Counted from the stretch's first letter, positions 31,694 through 43,289 are shown. The stretch: 64,000 bases of DNA from Basidiobolus meristosporus CBS 931.73 (GCA_002104905.1 MCFE01000021.1:124001-188000), one strand, 5' to 3'. Made by a program: numbers and translations. Notes: a model not told the origin generated them from the letters alone.

Positions 31694-32073
31694 TTGGATG
31701 GTACTTTTGAGATTTATGGAGGTATTTGATTATAAGAAACTGCCCAAGAAATAGTGATAATAGTTGAACTGTTTCTTAGTCATAAAGAAGCTAAGTGATG
31801 ATGCCTTTGTGGAAGTAATACAACAGTAATACTAAGTAAGGAGAGTTTCCCAGCATTCATGTGCATACAGTGCCAGTTTTAGGGTTGATATATAATGTCT
31901 GATAAAAGTGCTAATTTGATCCTGACTACAGAATAATAATCATAAGATCATAGATCTAAAAAAAAGTGGTGAAGTTAGGGCTGCAAATGAGTCCTACAGT
32001 GACTAAGACTAGTTCAGAGTTTTTAAGTAAGTTTTTAGCGGCTGATTGATACCAAGAGCTCAATATTTCAACA
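31694..32073 (-). repeat. Cop-B2 3' LTR
   Basis: This reverse-oriented LTR of about 380 bp ends ...CAATATTTCAACA on the plus strand. A polypurine tract (AGGGGAG on the minus strand) follows at 32074. The minus-strand Cop-B2 element runs from here to 41516 and holds R1 copy 2 and Gyp2-2. Confidence 0.9.
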
Positions 32074-33106
32074 CTCCCCTTCCACTAGTTAGTATCTTAG
32101 TCATGATTTCTCACTGAGACACTTAAACTATGACCTATCTTATGGTTTTGCTAATATCTGTCCCCATTTTGTCAGTTGGGCAGTACATTAACTCTACCTA
32201 GCTATTTTCTACAGGTTCCCTCACAAAGCGGTGTTATACAGCTGTGTGCCTAGACTTGGCATATTTAGTAGATTTCCAAGCCAATGCAATACAACTTTGA
32301 TTATCCTTGTAAATACATGTTGGCTCATTTAAATTAGAACCAAAGTCTTTGAATTATTTTTGTAATCATATAGCTTCCTTAATCGCTTGACAAGCTGCCA
32401 TATACTCTGCCCCAGTTGTAGAGAGTGCCACTATGGGTTACTTCTCACAATTCCAGGTGATAGCTGCACCAGCATATCAAATACACACCAAGTTGACAAG
32501 CATTTGTCAACCAGATCTCTACCTCAATCCATATCAATGGTACTTTGCAGATATCTGAGCAATAGCTAAGCGGCTGTAATCTGATCAGATCAAAAATTAG
32601 AATGATTTGAATGACTATTTCAGCTAATACTACAATATCTGGACCTGTAGACACCTTCAAGTACATCAGACAACCAACAAGTACTGATAGGGAGCATTTT
32701 GGTCTATATGTAAGCTGTTTTCAACCAAAACTGGCTGAGTTTTGCAAAATTTCTGGTTATTGACCAGGGGAATTGCTGCAGGCTTGCAATTTTCAGTTTT
32801 GGAGCATCTAAGCGTGTTGCTGACATACTTGGACTAATTCAGTAGAATCTCCTGCATAGGTATGTCAAATATAGCTTAAATTCCAGGAAACTAGCTCAAT
32901 TTCCAAGATGTTTCATCTCAAACTTGCTGAAAAGATCTGATTTAACCCATTGGAATGCCTCCTAGTTACTTGTAGCGGTTATTAGGTTGTCCACAAAGAA
33001 AACTTGAATGATTGCATCTTTTTTGAGCTGTTTCACATATATACTGTGATCTGCAGTGCTACAAATGAACCCAATCTCCCCTAGATATCTGTCAACCTTT
33101 TATATT
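32074..33106 (-). pseudogene. Cop-B2 RNase H and reverse transcriptase
   Basis: This minus-strand copia coding remnant shows only short frames. Nucleotide alignment with 50450-51229 is continuous. RNase H sequence near 32370-32420 corresponds to the AEYMAACQAI region of other copies. The RT connection segment lies near 32780-32900, and the RT part before the YVDD box reaches 33106. Similarity to copia then stops at R1 copy 2. On the other side it resumes in the integrase linker, so roughly the first half of RT is missing. Confidence 0.8.
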
Positions 33107-33961
33107 AGGCAAGTACCCGCGCCAGTACCCGTAACACATGATCAACCCGTGTCACCATCCCTACCATTTCCATACCATATATGGTATCTCCATGTTACAC
33201 AGGTTTCAGAATACTGATTCCTGATTGGTTGGATGTGCTGTGCCTCTTAGAACCTTCCAGCACCTACTTAAACATTCTTAGGTCATTCTGATGTTATTAA
33301 GATTTCTATTGATATCCGGAACCTTCTGGAACACCATGATTAGTAATCACTTAGCCGGTAAGAAAAGTATATAAGGGAGGCTATCCCTCAACAATAAATC
33401 ATCATCCCTTTTATCAATATACCGACTTGTTGATTAGTGTGATCACTGCTACCTGCTGCTACCTGAACTCCCAACCCTAGACCACAGGACACTCCCAGGA
33501 AGCTGCGCTGACAGCGAACTGACCTTGGAGGCACTACTTGTGAGGAATACTCAGAGTAGGTATATTTTATTATATTTGTTTGTTTTCCCAAGTTTGTTCT
33601 TGTACAGGCAAAGATACTTTTCTGTCTTTGCAACTATTGACCACAGCTGCATTCTTATCAAGTCTCTGATGGTGGAGTTTACAGTTGTTTTGACTTTGGA
33701 AGCTTTAGTACATTGTCATCTCAAAGGACGCTGAACCCAGCATATACTTTTGTTAAGACGCCAACTAAGTTGGGGATTGTAGCTCAATAGTTTTCCCTTG
33801 ACAAGCTTGTGGCTTTATTCCCCTTCACATTAGATTAGAAACAGAACCCAAGTATTCCTAGCAAGCTTTTGTCAGAGGTTATTGCACCCAGTGAACACCC
33901 CACACACAAAACACTTGAGAGTGTTGGACGTATCTCTCCCTTGGACCTATACACCACCACA
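33107..33961. repeat. R1 copy 2, with a stretch shared with the Gyp1 leader
   Basis: This is a second copy of the R1 repeat. It begins inside the repeat (AGGCAAGTACCCGC, also at 19033) and ends ACACCACCACAA like copy 1. It has TATATAAGGGAGG near 33370 and AATAAATC after it. Between 33541 and 33850 it carries a block absent from copy 1 but similar to the reverse complement of the Gyp1 leader (about 6055-6350). Shared words include GGTGGAGTTTACAGTTGTT and GTTGGGGATTGT. It may be a composite or non-autonomous retroelement. No gene is visible. Confidence 0.6.
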
Positions 33962-35290
33962 ATGGTGGCTTTCAAATATGAATTTTCCTAAAATACAATT
34001 TTCCTGCTGTTGACCAGCTTCTATATTTTGCCATCATACACTCAATACTCTTTAGTATCTTCACAATACCAAAGAAAGATCTCTTTGCTACCCTTTGGGT
34101 GTTTTTTATCAGGAGTGTGATAGAAAATATCATTGCCAAAGATCCTCAGGCACTGAAGGCCTGGCTTTAAGTCTGTATATGCTTCAAAGGGTGTGAAATT
34201 ACGTGCACTTTTGTTGGGCATTCATTCCTGACATATCATGGAAGCAACAGATGCATCCAAAAACTTGTAGTCCATTCATGTATTATGCAGCATAGACCTT
34301 CCCATCTCTTCTATTGCTTTATTGGCAAGTTCTGCAGCTCCATTCTGCTGTTGAGTATATGGAGAGTAGTTGGTTGAAGTATACCAGTAGTTGAGCAGTA
34401 CTCTGCAAACTCCTCAGAGCAGTATCCCCCTCCTTTGTCACTTCAAGGTATCTTCAGTTTACACCCAAATAGTGTTTTTGCCATGCTCTTGAAGTGCTTG
34501 AACATTGCTAGAGTCTCATCTTTTGTCTTGATGAGGTATATTCATGTATATCTTGTCTTATTATCAATAATCTTCTTAAATATCTTGCAGCTCTAAAGGA
34601 GAGTTCTCAGGGGCCCACATATATCTGACTGCACAATAGCCAGTAGTTTGGTAGTATTGATGACTCCTGAGCTCCTGAAGCACTACCTAGCAAGCTTGCC
34701 ATCTGAACACCACTTACAGGCACTGAATTTGATTAGAATTGAGTATTTTAGGCCCAAAGCAAGCTGGTTTTTGACTTATTGGCTAATTTTTTGTTCCCCA
34801 ATAAGTTCTAGCCTCCTATGCCATGTTTCTCATCTAGTTTCTGTAGCTTCAGCAATGTTGACATACACATGATCAATGATCTTGCATTGTAGCTTGTATA
34901 CATTGTGATCTCTGATTTCCAAAGCTAATTCTTATCTATTTTCACCCAGTATTGAGCAGCTTATCTTAGTAAAAGCAGATTTCAATCCTTGAGTAGTTGC
35001 TTTACTGACAGAGAGTAGTCTCTTAGCTATACCAGCCACATAGAGTATATCAGTCAGTTTTGCTGTTGTTGCCCCTGAGATAGTACTCATATCTAGCTGT
35101 ATAGACCTGGTAGTGGTAGCTTCTTATGCATAGTCCTCTTCCTGATAGACCTTAAGTCAATAATCCTCAACTTGCTGAACCACCTTTATATACTGCAAAT
35201 ATGTCATGATACTACTGAGTTAATAGACCATTCCTTACCTTGGTTACTTGTGCTCTCTTGTGCGGTTACAAATAACTGCTCATCTTTAGT
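33962..35290 (-). pseudogene. Cop-B2 integrase and pre-integrase
   Basis: This decayed minus-strand integrase of Cop-B2 has no long frame, but its bases align with 20430-21720 of Cop-B1 in reverse. Parts matched are the linker (YDGKIQKLI-like, near 34040), the Glu motif region near 34340, the core near 34440-34660 and the pre-integrase zinc residues near 34700. The protease region at its upstream end is very decayed. Confidence 0.75.
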
Positions 35291-35807
35291 TTTATGGTTT
35301 ACCTTTGCTAGCTCTTTTTTTGCCTGCTTCTATCTTCTTGCATTCTCTTGCCCAGTGTCCTGGTCTTTGACAGTGGTTACAGCAACCAAATTTTCTTTGG
35401 TTTGGTTGCTTTCCCTTCCTTCCTGTGTGCCTCACTGAGCAGAATAATGCATTATCTTCAATTTCCACTGCTTGATAAGCACATCTGAGTTCTTTGCAGA
35501 AAAGTCTTCCTTTGACATAGTCTGAGGTTAGATTGTCTTCTCTGTTTTCAAAAGACAGTATGAATGGCTCATACCTGACTGATAAGCTGCAAAGCAAAAA
35601 GAGTATCTTTCTTCATCATATATACCAGCACTAATATTGTAAAGTTCTTCTGCCAGTGTCTTCCTTATGGAAATGAGTTGTAACATGCCATCATCTGGCT
35701 TCTTCCTGATGCTGAATAGCATTTTTTTGAATAAAGCTTGCTTTACTCTGACTTTTCTCTATAGATCTTCTCTAAAGACTCCCATGCTGCTTTGGCAGTC
35801 TTTAAAG
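35291..35807 (-). pseudogene. Cop-B2 Gag (C-terminal part)
   Basis: This is the copia Gag of Cop-B2 up to the point where Gyp2-2 interrupts it. Two overlapping frames are visible. One has KPDDGMLQLISIRKTLAEEL and the other has YEPFILSFENREDNLTSDYV. The zinc knuckle CCNHCQRPGHWARECKK follows, with a Lys-rich end. The N-terminal part continues at 40856. The break falls within the TAKAAWESLE-like motif. Confidence 0.85.
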
Positions 35808-36173
35808 TGTTACAATCTGCCGCTTGAATGTTCAAGTTAGATCAGTTTTTAGTCAAATCAATTAGGTATATGTTTAGGTTTTCAGTATATCAGTTTTATC
35901 TATCAAATCAGTAGCATTAGTCAGCAAATGAATCAGCAGATCCTTATCAGACAGAAATAGAAGTATTAGGCAGGATCTTATTGGGTGATGATGTAGTCAA
36001 ATGAGTCATCAGCCACAGCCTACATTAGGAAATACAATTAGTCAGCAATTGATCTGGCAAAATGTATGAAAGGAGCTGCTGGAATCTTGATAAAGATAAG
36101 TACAAGTTTTAGTGAATACAATAATAGCTAAACTCCCTATTCCTCTATAACTCTTATACCAAGATTTGTAACA
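35808..36173 (+). repeat. Gyp2-2 5' LTR
   Basis: This is a 366 bp LTR. The start reads TGTTACAATCTG instead of TGTTATGATCTG, and the TATATAA box is changed to TATGAAA. Confidence 0.92.
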
Positions 36174-36231
36174 TAGGTAGCAGCAATAATCAAAAACATC
36201 CCTCCTGAAGAAAGAAGAAGCCTCCCTCAAG

Positions 36232-37600
36232 ATGTCCAAAAATCAAGAATGGAAAAATGCTATGCAACAAATCCTGGCCCAGCAGTAACAAGGAATGACT
36301 ACCATGGCCCAAAGCCAGGAAAACTCTGTCAAGAGCAACTATAGTGTGAAGGTCAACCGGTACAATGGTAGAGTCAATGAAAACCTGGGAACTTGGCTCT
36401 TCCAGATTGAAGAAGCTTTAAAGGCAAAGGGAATTGTTGAAATATTAGAGACATACATTGGAAGTGAATTGGAGAATTAGAAGATTTACATGATATTCAC
36501 TTGATGTTTTATTGAGTTGCAACACAGTATTTATACTTATTGCAGAACTACGTAAATGTGATTATTTGGTCATTATTAGGGGAGTCTCAGGAGTACATGT
36601 GCCAAGTTTCAGCTCATTTGAACAAGTTTCAGATTTTCCTAAAATTCTGTACTTCTCTAATTCCTAATAATTAGTAAATATCTTACGAACTAATTTCCAT
36701 GTTGATAATCTGAAATATATCATTTCACTAAGTGCTAGTTCATAATATATTAATAATTAGGTGGACTCCTAATGATTTCAACAGGAATTACTCCAGAACA
36801 CAAGTTACATTATGCAGCCTCTTACCTGGGAGACGCAGCTTTACAGTGGTACCACAACAAGATCAGGTCAGCCACCATGATGGAATGCTCTACAATCTCT
36901 ACCTGGGTTGAGTTTATGTTGGAAATTCAGGATGCCTTTGAGCCCCCACATCAACAGGCACTACTAAGAAGAAAGTTGAAGACACTCACACAGAAAGGAA
37001 TGGTCCAAGAGTAAATATATGAATATAGATGTCTACTTGGGCAAATTGAAAGAATGGACCCTCTTGATCAAGTTGAATACTTTATTGATGGTTCAGAGAA
37101 AGAACTGGTAAGGAAGTGAATTATCAAGGACCTCAGACCACTGGAGAAGCCATCAAGATTGCCATTGACTATGACTCAGCTATGTTTGGAGTTGGGAAGC
37201 CTACAATGACTAATCAGTGAGGCTACAATCACTATGAAAATAGACTCTATGCAGAAGAATATTACCTCAGAAGAATGTAAGAAGAAAGGACTTTGCTTCA
37301 ATTGCCACCAACAGGGACATATTGCAAAGTATTGCCCTCAGAGAAGAAATGGACACCAGCCATCAAGAACCTTTAGCCATATTGAGGCCCTGGAGCATAG
37401 TAACATGGAGGATGAACTTGAGGAAGACTCAGAACTCATCTTCCATATGACAGAAGAGTACCTATCCCAGATGACCTCAAACTCAGGAAAGCTATTATAC
37501 TTGAATGGGGTAATCAATGGAGTACCTGCCAAGATCATGATTGACTCAGGAGCATTGCATGAGTACATGTCAGAGCAACTTGCTTAGAAAGCTGGAATCA
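36232..37600 (+). pseudogene. Gyp2-2 Gag and protease, split by a solo LTR
   Basis: This is the Gag-protease part of the Gyp2 frame. It starts MSKNQEWKN at 36232, has a stop in the Gln run (near 36286), is interrupted at 36435-36783 by the solo LTR, and resumes with LQWYHNKIRSATMMEC. A TAA at about 37012 and a shift near 37090 follow. The knuckle CFNCHQQGHIAKYC and the protease [12 protein letters not shown] are intact in the frame 37234-37587. The Lys before IMIDSG (AAG) shows the original state of the TAG in Gyp2-1. Confidence 0.9.
36435..36783. repeat. Solo LTR of an otherwise unseen family
   Basis: This 349 bp insertion has TGTTGAAAT and ATTTCAACA ends and a perfect 5 bp duplication GGAAT (36430-36434 and 36784-36788). 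It matches none of the other LTRs here, so it stands for a retrotransposon family whose body lies elsewhere. It is among the latest events in this nest. Confidence 0.88.
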
Positions 37601-37602
37601 AC

Positions 37603-40480
37603 TTGGAACCCACCAAATCAACTACAGTCTTAACAGCTAATGGGAGCTCTCACATAATCAACCATATTACTTGGCCAGTAAGGGTGATGATCAATGACTA
37701 TGAAGAAGAGCTACAGGCCCATATATTTGGGGACTGCAAGTTTGACCTTGTACTTGGGAAAACCTGGCTATTTTGTTCTAATCCATCATTCAGCTCAAGA
37801 ACCCATGCTACTCATATCTAGTAGGACAACAAGACCTATGAGCAATCACCTGCTGGACTGGATGTTAACTTGGTCAATTCCAGTGTGTGTGAGACAAGTG
37901 GACTTAGCAAGACACTATTCTGTAGAGCACTAAGAAAAGGCACCCAGATGTTCCTCATGGCATATTACAGGAGGATTCCTCTACTCCAGTAACCCAGAAG
38001 GCCCAGACTCTTTTGAAGGAATATTCAGAGGTATTTCCAGCAGAGCTTGTAAGCCTAACACCAGTCAGAGATGTGGATCATGCCATTGAAACAGGAGATA
38101 GCCCTCCAGTGAGTAAGACACCTTACAGAATGAGTCCATTGGAGTTGGAAGAGATGAAGAGACAAATAGATCAGTTACTGGAGCAAGGATATATCAGACC
38201 CAGCAAGTCTCCTTGGGGAGCACCAGTACTTTTTGTGAAGATGAAGGATGGAACACTCAGGATGTGCATTGACTACAGAGCCCTCAACTCAGTTACTGTG
38301 AAGAACAAGTACCCCATACCTTGGATTGATGAGCTCTTGGACCAACTCAATGGCCCCACTATACTCAGCAAGATTGACCTCATGTCAGGATACAACCAGA
38401 TTAGGGTGAAGCCAGAAGACATCCCTAAGATAGCATTCAGGACCAGATATGGACATTACAAATACTTAGTCATGAGTTTTGGCCTCACCAATGTCCCTAC
38501 AACATTTATGACCCTGATGCAGACTGTCTTCCAGGAGTACTTAGACAAGTTTGTAATAATCTACCAAGATGATATATTGATATACTGCAAGACAGAAGAG
38601 GGTCACTTGGTGCACATTGAAAAGGTCTTGAAGAAGCTAAGAGAGAACAAGCTTTATAGCAAGCTACCCAAGTGTGACTTCTTCAAGGAACATGTTGAAT
38701 ATCTGGGACACATAGTGACTAGAGCAGGAGTAACCTTAGACCCTAAAAAGGTTGAAGTTATCAAGTATCTGAAGCAGCCCCATAGCATGTCAGCACTCAG
38801 ATCATTCCTTGGAATGGTTTCCTATTATTGGAGATTTGTCAAGTCCTTTGCAAGTATTGCAGCCCCTTTAACTGATATCCTCAAGAAAGACAATACCTAC
38901 AAGTGGGACATAGCATGTGAAACTGCCTTCCAGACACTCAAGAATGAACTTGCTAAGCTGCCAAGCTTAACAATACCTGACTTCAGAAAAGAGTTTACTC
39001 TGTGCACAGATGCTTCAGATTATGTAATAGGTGGAGTGTTGAGCCAAGAACACAAGGGAAAGGACTACCCCATTGCCTTTGAATCCAAGAAACTAAACTC
39101 AGCAGAACAAAACTATCCAGTGCATGAGAAGGAGATGCTTGCTAAAATACACTGTTTGAAGACATGGAGATGTTATACTGAAGGAGTTAAATGCACTGTA
39201 AAGACTGATTATGCCTCCCTCAAGTATTTACTTACTCAGAAGGTACTCTCTAGAAGAGTGACAAGATGGAGTTAATACATTCAGCAATTTGACTTGGAGA
39301 TTGTCTACTGCCCTGGAAAAAACAACATGGTTGCTGATGCCTGATTAAGACTAGACCAAGTTGCAAAACTCAGCTTGATGCATGAATCAGATTGGCCTAG
39401 CTTATTACCAAAGTACTTGGAGGCCCAAGCCATTCCTGATAAGGTGGATGAAGATATCAAGAAGTTAATCTGGGATGAAGCCAGCAAATCTGTATTACAG
39501 GATGAAACACTCTACCAAATTGTTGATGGAAGCCCTATTGCCTATTGCCCTTATGTTTCTTGCCTGGATTTAATACATAAGCTACACAATGGATATTGAC
39601 ATCTTGGAATTGAAGGAACCTATAGCCTTGTGAAAGCCAGAGCATGGTGGCCCAGAATGAAACATGACATTGGGAAGCTAGTGAAAACATGCCCAAATTG
39701 CCAAATCAACCAAGGCCAACCACAGCAAATTGCTGAACTCTTTCCCTTGGAGCCTGTAAGACCACTTGAAAGATGGGGAATTGACTTTATTGGAAGACTG
39801 CCAACAACCAGGAAATGCACCATTGGATCCTAGTAGCAACTGACCATGCCACTAAATGGCCAGTAGCTAAAGCTGTACCTATAGCTAGTGAACAAGAAGT
39901 TGCAAGCTTCATCTACCATGAGGTCCTTATGAAGTTTGGATGCCATGTAGAGATTCTATCCAATAGAGGTGCAAACTTTATGGCAAAGACATTCAAAGCT
40001 TACCTGGAAATGCAGCAGATTAAACACTTGAAAACCTTGGCATATCACCCCAAACTAATGTAGTCACTGAACAGTTTAATGGATTATTTGGAAAAAATGC
40101 TGACCAAGTATGCAAATGGAGCTGTCAGTAGATGGGATGAGTATATAGACCAAGCACTCATTGCATGCAGAGTCAGAGTACACCGCACTACCCAACATTC
40201 ACCACTTTACTTATTGTATGGATGTGAACCAAGGATTCCAGGAGATCTCACACAACCAAAGCTTACAGACACCTTAGAATAGGAGCTCAGTCAGCCAAGT
40301 AGACCTCAGCAACTGGAGCAAAGATGTCAAGAGGAACAGACCAAAGTATCTCAAAGTGCAGAGAAGATGAAGCAGAGATTTGATAGGACTATAGCACCAG
40401 AAGCATTGACAGTTGGGAACCATCAAGATATTGGTATCACAAGAAAAAAAATTCAGGAGAACCCTCTCAACTTTAGCAGG
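37603..40480 (+). pseudogene. Gyp2-2 Pol (RT, RNase H, integrase)
   Basis: The main surviving frame is 38013-39275 (420 codons) with RT and RNase [33 protein letters not shown], and the catalytic box as YQDD in place of YLDD. LCTDASDYVIGGVLSQ and EKEMLAKIH follow. A stop at 39273 and one in the DALSR motif (ADA, then TGA) separate it from the integrase. The integrase has KLVKTCPNCQINQGQP, GIDFIGRLPTTRK, a frameshift near 39820, and EILSNRGANFMAKT. The integrase second Asp is Asn here too. The region before RT (37600-38010) has several shifts. Confidence 0.9.
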
Positions 40481-40486
40481 TGAGAA

Positions 40487-40855
40487 TGTTATGATCTACT
40501 GCTTGAATGTTTAAGTTAGATCAGTTTTTAGTCAAATCAATTAGTTATATGTTTAGGTTTTCAGTATATCAGTATTATCTATAAAAACTGTAGCATTAGT
40601 CAGCCAATGAATCAGCAGATCCTTATCAGACAGAAATAGAAGTATTAGGCAGGATCTTATTGGGTGATGATGATGTAATCAAATGAGTCATCAGCCACAG
40701 CCTACATTAGGAATTACAATTAGTCAGCAATTGATCTGGCAAAATGTATATGAGGAGCTGCCAGAATCTCAATAAAGATCAGTTAAAGTTTTGTTGAATA
40801 CAATACTAGCTAAACTCTCTATTCCTCTACAACTCTTATGCCAAGACTTGTAACA
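40487..40855 (+). repeat. Gyp2-2 3' LTR
   Basis: This is a 369 bp LTR (TGTTATGATCTACTG...TTGTAACA), preceded by a purine-rich GCAGGTGAGAA. Confidence 0.92.
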
Positions 40856-41133
40856 GAAGCATGAATTTGTGCAATGAAGGAATCTGGCATTTTGATATAT
40901 ATGGCATCAAAAGCCCTTCTCTCCTTCTCCTGACACTTCACCACTTCTTCTGCTAATCCTCTAGGCCCAGCTTCATTTCCTGGTACTATATTCCAAAGCT
41001 TTCTTTCCTCAAGGTAGATCTGCATCTTGACTCTCCAAAGTTTGTAGTGTTCCAATGAAACATCTCCTTTAGAGGGAGGATGTTTGTGTTGTTCTGATTG
41101 CTGGTAGAAGTCATTTTTTGAAATGATTAAGCC
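40856..41133 (-). pseudogene. Cop-B2 Gag (N-terminal part)
   Basis: This is the start of Cop-B2 Gag on the minus strand. The frame runs downward from about 41115 with LEHYKLWRVKMQIYLEERK, LAEEVVKCQEKERRAFDAI and a run up to PDSFIAQIHAS, where Gyp2-2 interrupts. The likely start is the Met-poor NDFYQQSEQHKHPPSKG region near 41115; an ATG equivalent to 47748 of Cop-B4 is changed here. Confidence 0.85.
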
Positions 41134-41150
41134 AATTGGGACTATTAACC
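41134..41150 (-). promoter_or_regulatory. Cop-B2 primer binding site
   Basis: On the minus strand GGTTAATAGTCCCAATT follows the 5' LTR and is identical in Cop-B4 (47711). It is similar in its first bases to the copia-type half-tRNA site GGTTATGAGCCC, but less so than in Cop-A. Confidence 0.55.
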
Positions 41151-41516
41151 TGTTGCAACTTATGACATGATTTGGATAAATGGAACTTATCATGAAATAG
41201 TGGTGATAGCTGAATTACTGTTTAGTCATACAGAGGTTCAGTAGTTATACCTTTGTAGTGGTGATAGAACTGTGACACTAAGTAAGTAGCATTTCTCAAC
41301 ATTAAGGAGCATACTTTGACAGTTTCAAGGTTAATACATAATGTTTGGCAAGAGTGCTAGTTTAATCCAGACTACAGAGGAGTAATTACAGGATTGTAGA
41401 TCTGAAAGCAAGTAGCAAAGTTAGGGCTGCAAATGAGTCCTTCAGTGACTAAGACTAGTCTAGAATTGTTAAGTAACTTATTAGCTGCTGAATGATACCA
41501 AATAATCTAGTATTTT
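41151..41516 (-). repeat. Cop-B2 5' LTR
   Basis: This reverse-oriented LTR of about 366 bp begins TGTTGCAACTTATG on the plus strand. The outer end at about 41516 is decayed (CCAAATAATCTAGTATTTT). Confidence 0.88.
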
Positions 41517-41639
41517 AGTTAGTGCCACATAATGCCAGCCTGATTGTAGTGCTGGATTGATCTGTTGCTCTGATATCTGCCGCAGGGCCAGTAGTAGATT
41601 ATGGCTACTGGTATCTTTACTAAATCTCACTTATGCTGC

Positions 41640-42420
41640 TCAGATCAGTGTCATTCTTGCTTTATTTACTCTTCATAATTCTGCAAACACATTTCTCTTG
41701 GTGATGTTGGTGGGTAAGGATTTACTCTGCATTGATAAGTATCTTACTATTTTACCTATTCTGCTATTTTCTCCTATTTGTGACTTTCCTCTGTATTTGC
41801 CTGTCAATATGCTGAATCTCTTTAGATGTCCAAAGAAGTGCTCTACTCTAACTCTGAACTGATTAAATGCCATATTGAAGAGCTTCTGCTTCCTGCTGAG
41901 CGCACCATTCCATGGCTTCTAATGAGCTGTAATATAATCTATTCTCTGACAATCCTCACTTGTAAAAGCTAAGTCTGCTATCTATTTCTCCTCTGCTGAA
42001 TTTTGGAAGATTATCTACCCCGAGTGCTTTTCATGCCAACTTCCAGAAAATGGCCCACTAAACCAGTTGATCTTAACCTGAATGTCATATAATACTTGTA
42101 GCTTCACACAGTTTGCCTTGTGTTTGCCAGAGTAGAAGTGCCTCTGGCCTTTGAAAGGTCTGGTATTCCTTACTGGGAAGGTATTCAAAATACCCCTGGT
42201 ATGGAGCCTGTTGCTCAATACTCTGGGAAATGAAGTCCCATTGGAGTGTCTGAGCTTAATATTAACAAATTGCTCTTAGTCATTCATACCCTCTGCAGGG
42301 TGATTGCCCATTACTATCTACTAGGAGCTAGAGCTTCTAAAGCTTTTGCTGAGACCTTGTAGGGCAAAAGTTCTTGTAATATCAGAGAAGCTTGACAAGG
42401 GATCTCCTTGAATAGATGCA
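41640..42420 (-). pseudogene. Harb-4 transposase remnant
   Basis: This is the transposase of Harb-4 in two readable pieces. One is 42218-42015 with NTFPVRNTRPFKGQRHFYSG (first Asp of LDTFPV changed to Asn) and WFSGPFSGSWHEK, where the usual HDKALW is changed to HEK. The other is 41873-41673 with FRVRVEHFFGHLKRFSIL, which keeps the catalytic Glu. The N-terminal part is shifted. It is more diverged from Harb-1 than Harb-2 is, so this is an older copy. Confidence 0.82.
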
Positions 42421-42424
42421 AAAG

Positions 42425-43285
42425 ATTCCTTGCTCAACTTGCAGAGTATTGGCTGCACACATTTGTTTGTGCCTCACTTTAAGTACCAAGGAGATCTGGA
42501 ATTAGTTTTTGCCGCAAATGACTAATGACTACACAATAGGCTTGTTCCATCATTCCAGCTGATCATAGTGCCCAATAGTGCCATAGCATGCCAGATGGTG
42601 CCTGATCATGCCACAGAGTGCCAGATGGTGCCATACAGTGCCAATTTGTGATCAAAATTGACATGCATATGACCCTAAAATATTAAATTAATAACAAAAT
42701 ATACAGCCCTTTCTGGCACTATGATCAATGGCACAATGGAACAAGTCTAATATATTAGTGGAGCCATGTGGCTTCTAAGAGCAAAATTCTCAGGACTCAT
42801 AAAGGCAATGGTGCCAAAGTGTTACACAATGGCTAAGTGAATACCTTAAGGAAACAGAAGGAGAGCTTCAAGAGGAAGAATGCAGACTGCAAGCAACTGC
42901 ATGTTGATTATGCCAGCACACCTTGCTGTATTTGTTATCATCCACAGCAATGTCCAAGAACTGGTGCACATCAGTACAATCAACATCAATGCCCTTTACA
43001 AGAGTGCCCTGAATTGTGTTGACATGCTTCAGTTCAATGTGCATGCTTCAGAACAGAACTACCAGAACTCACCAAACCACTCTTTTAAACACATGTCTGT
43101 TGGAGTAGGCCAAGCTGTGTCAACACCTAACATTAAATCAAATTCAGCCAAGGTCTATATCAATGCATCAAGTTGCACCTGTGCATGCCGTTACACCTGA
43201 TAATAAGGAAGTTACCTCTGGAGAACTGACTGACAAAGACCCACATGAAGTGCCTCCACCACTTGAGCCTTTGGCAAGTAAAGGA
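42425..43285 (+). pseudogene. Harb-4 second-gene remnant, split by MITE-2
   Basis: This is the middle part of the Harbinger second gene. The frame 42880-43200 (NCMLIMPAHLAVFVIIHSN and on) aligns with RLRQHTLLNSLPSLATS of Harb-1 at base level. GELTDKDPHEVPPPLEPLAS follows near 43220-43270. The basic tail is missing because the copy ends at 43289. MITE-2 is inserted at AAT 42535-42537. Confidence 0.75.
42538..42748. mobile_element. MITE-2: 211 bp Harbinger-type MITE
   Basis: This short non-coding element has AGGCTTGTTCCAT and ATGGAACAAGTCT ends and a 3 bp duplication AAT on both sides. It is full of TGCCA/TGGCA motifs (AGTGCCCAATAGTGCCATAG and more). Without it, the site reads ACACAATATATTAGTGG as in Harb-3 at 9440. 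It has no coding capacity. Confidence 0.88.
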
Positions 43286-43289
43286 ACAC

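Larger units (their letters stand above)
35808..40855 (+). mobile_element. Gyp2-2: second Gyp2 element
   Basis: This is a 5.0 kb copy of the same family as Gyp2-1. It has LTRs at 35808-36173 and 40487-40855, oriented plus within minus-strand Cop-B2. The flanks are CTTTAAAG on the left and GAAGC on the right, so the duplication is imperfect, but the Cop-B sequence is continuous across the site. A 349 bp solo LTR of another family sits in its gag. The integrase C-terminal coding part near 40410 has lost about 150 bp compared with Gyp2-1. Confidence 0.92.
41517..43289. mobile_element. Harb-4: truncated Harbinger copy
   Basis: This partial Harbinger element has the same direction as Harb-1. The left terminal repeat is cut (it begins TAGTGCCACATAATGCCAG), and the transposase on the minus strand spans about 41640-42420. 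A deletion then jumps into the second gene (plus, 42425-43285), which is cut at GTAAAGGAACA by Gyp2-3 integrase sequence. MITE-2 sits inside it at 42538-42748. Confidence 0.85.

Noticed and set aside
34648-35438. Hydrophobic plus-strand frames that look like membrane proteins
   Set aside because: They are antisense to Cop-B2 integrase and Gag. The hydrophobic look comes from the reverse complement of Lys/Glu-rich coding sequence.
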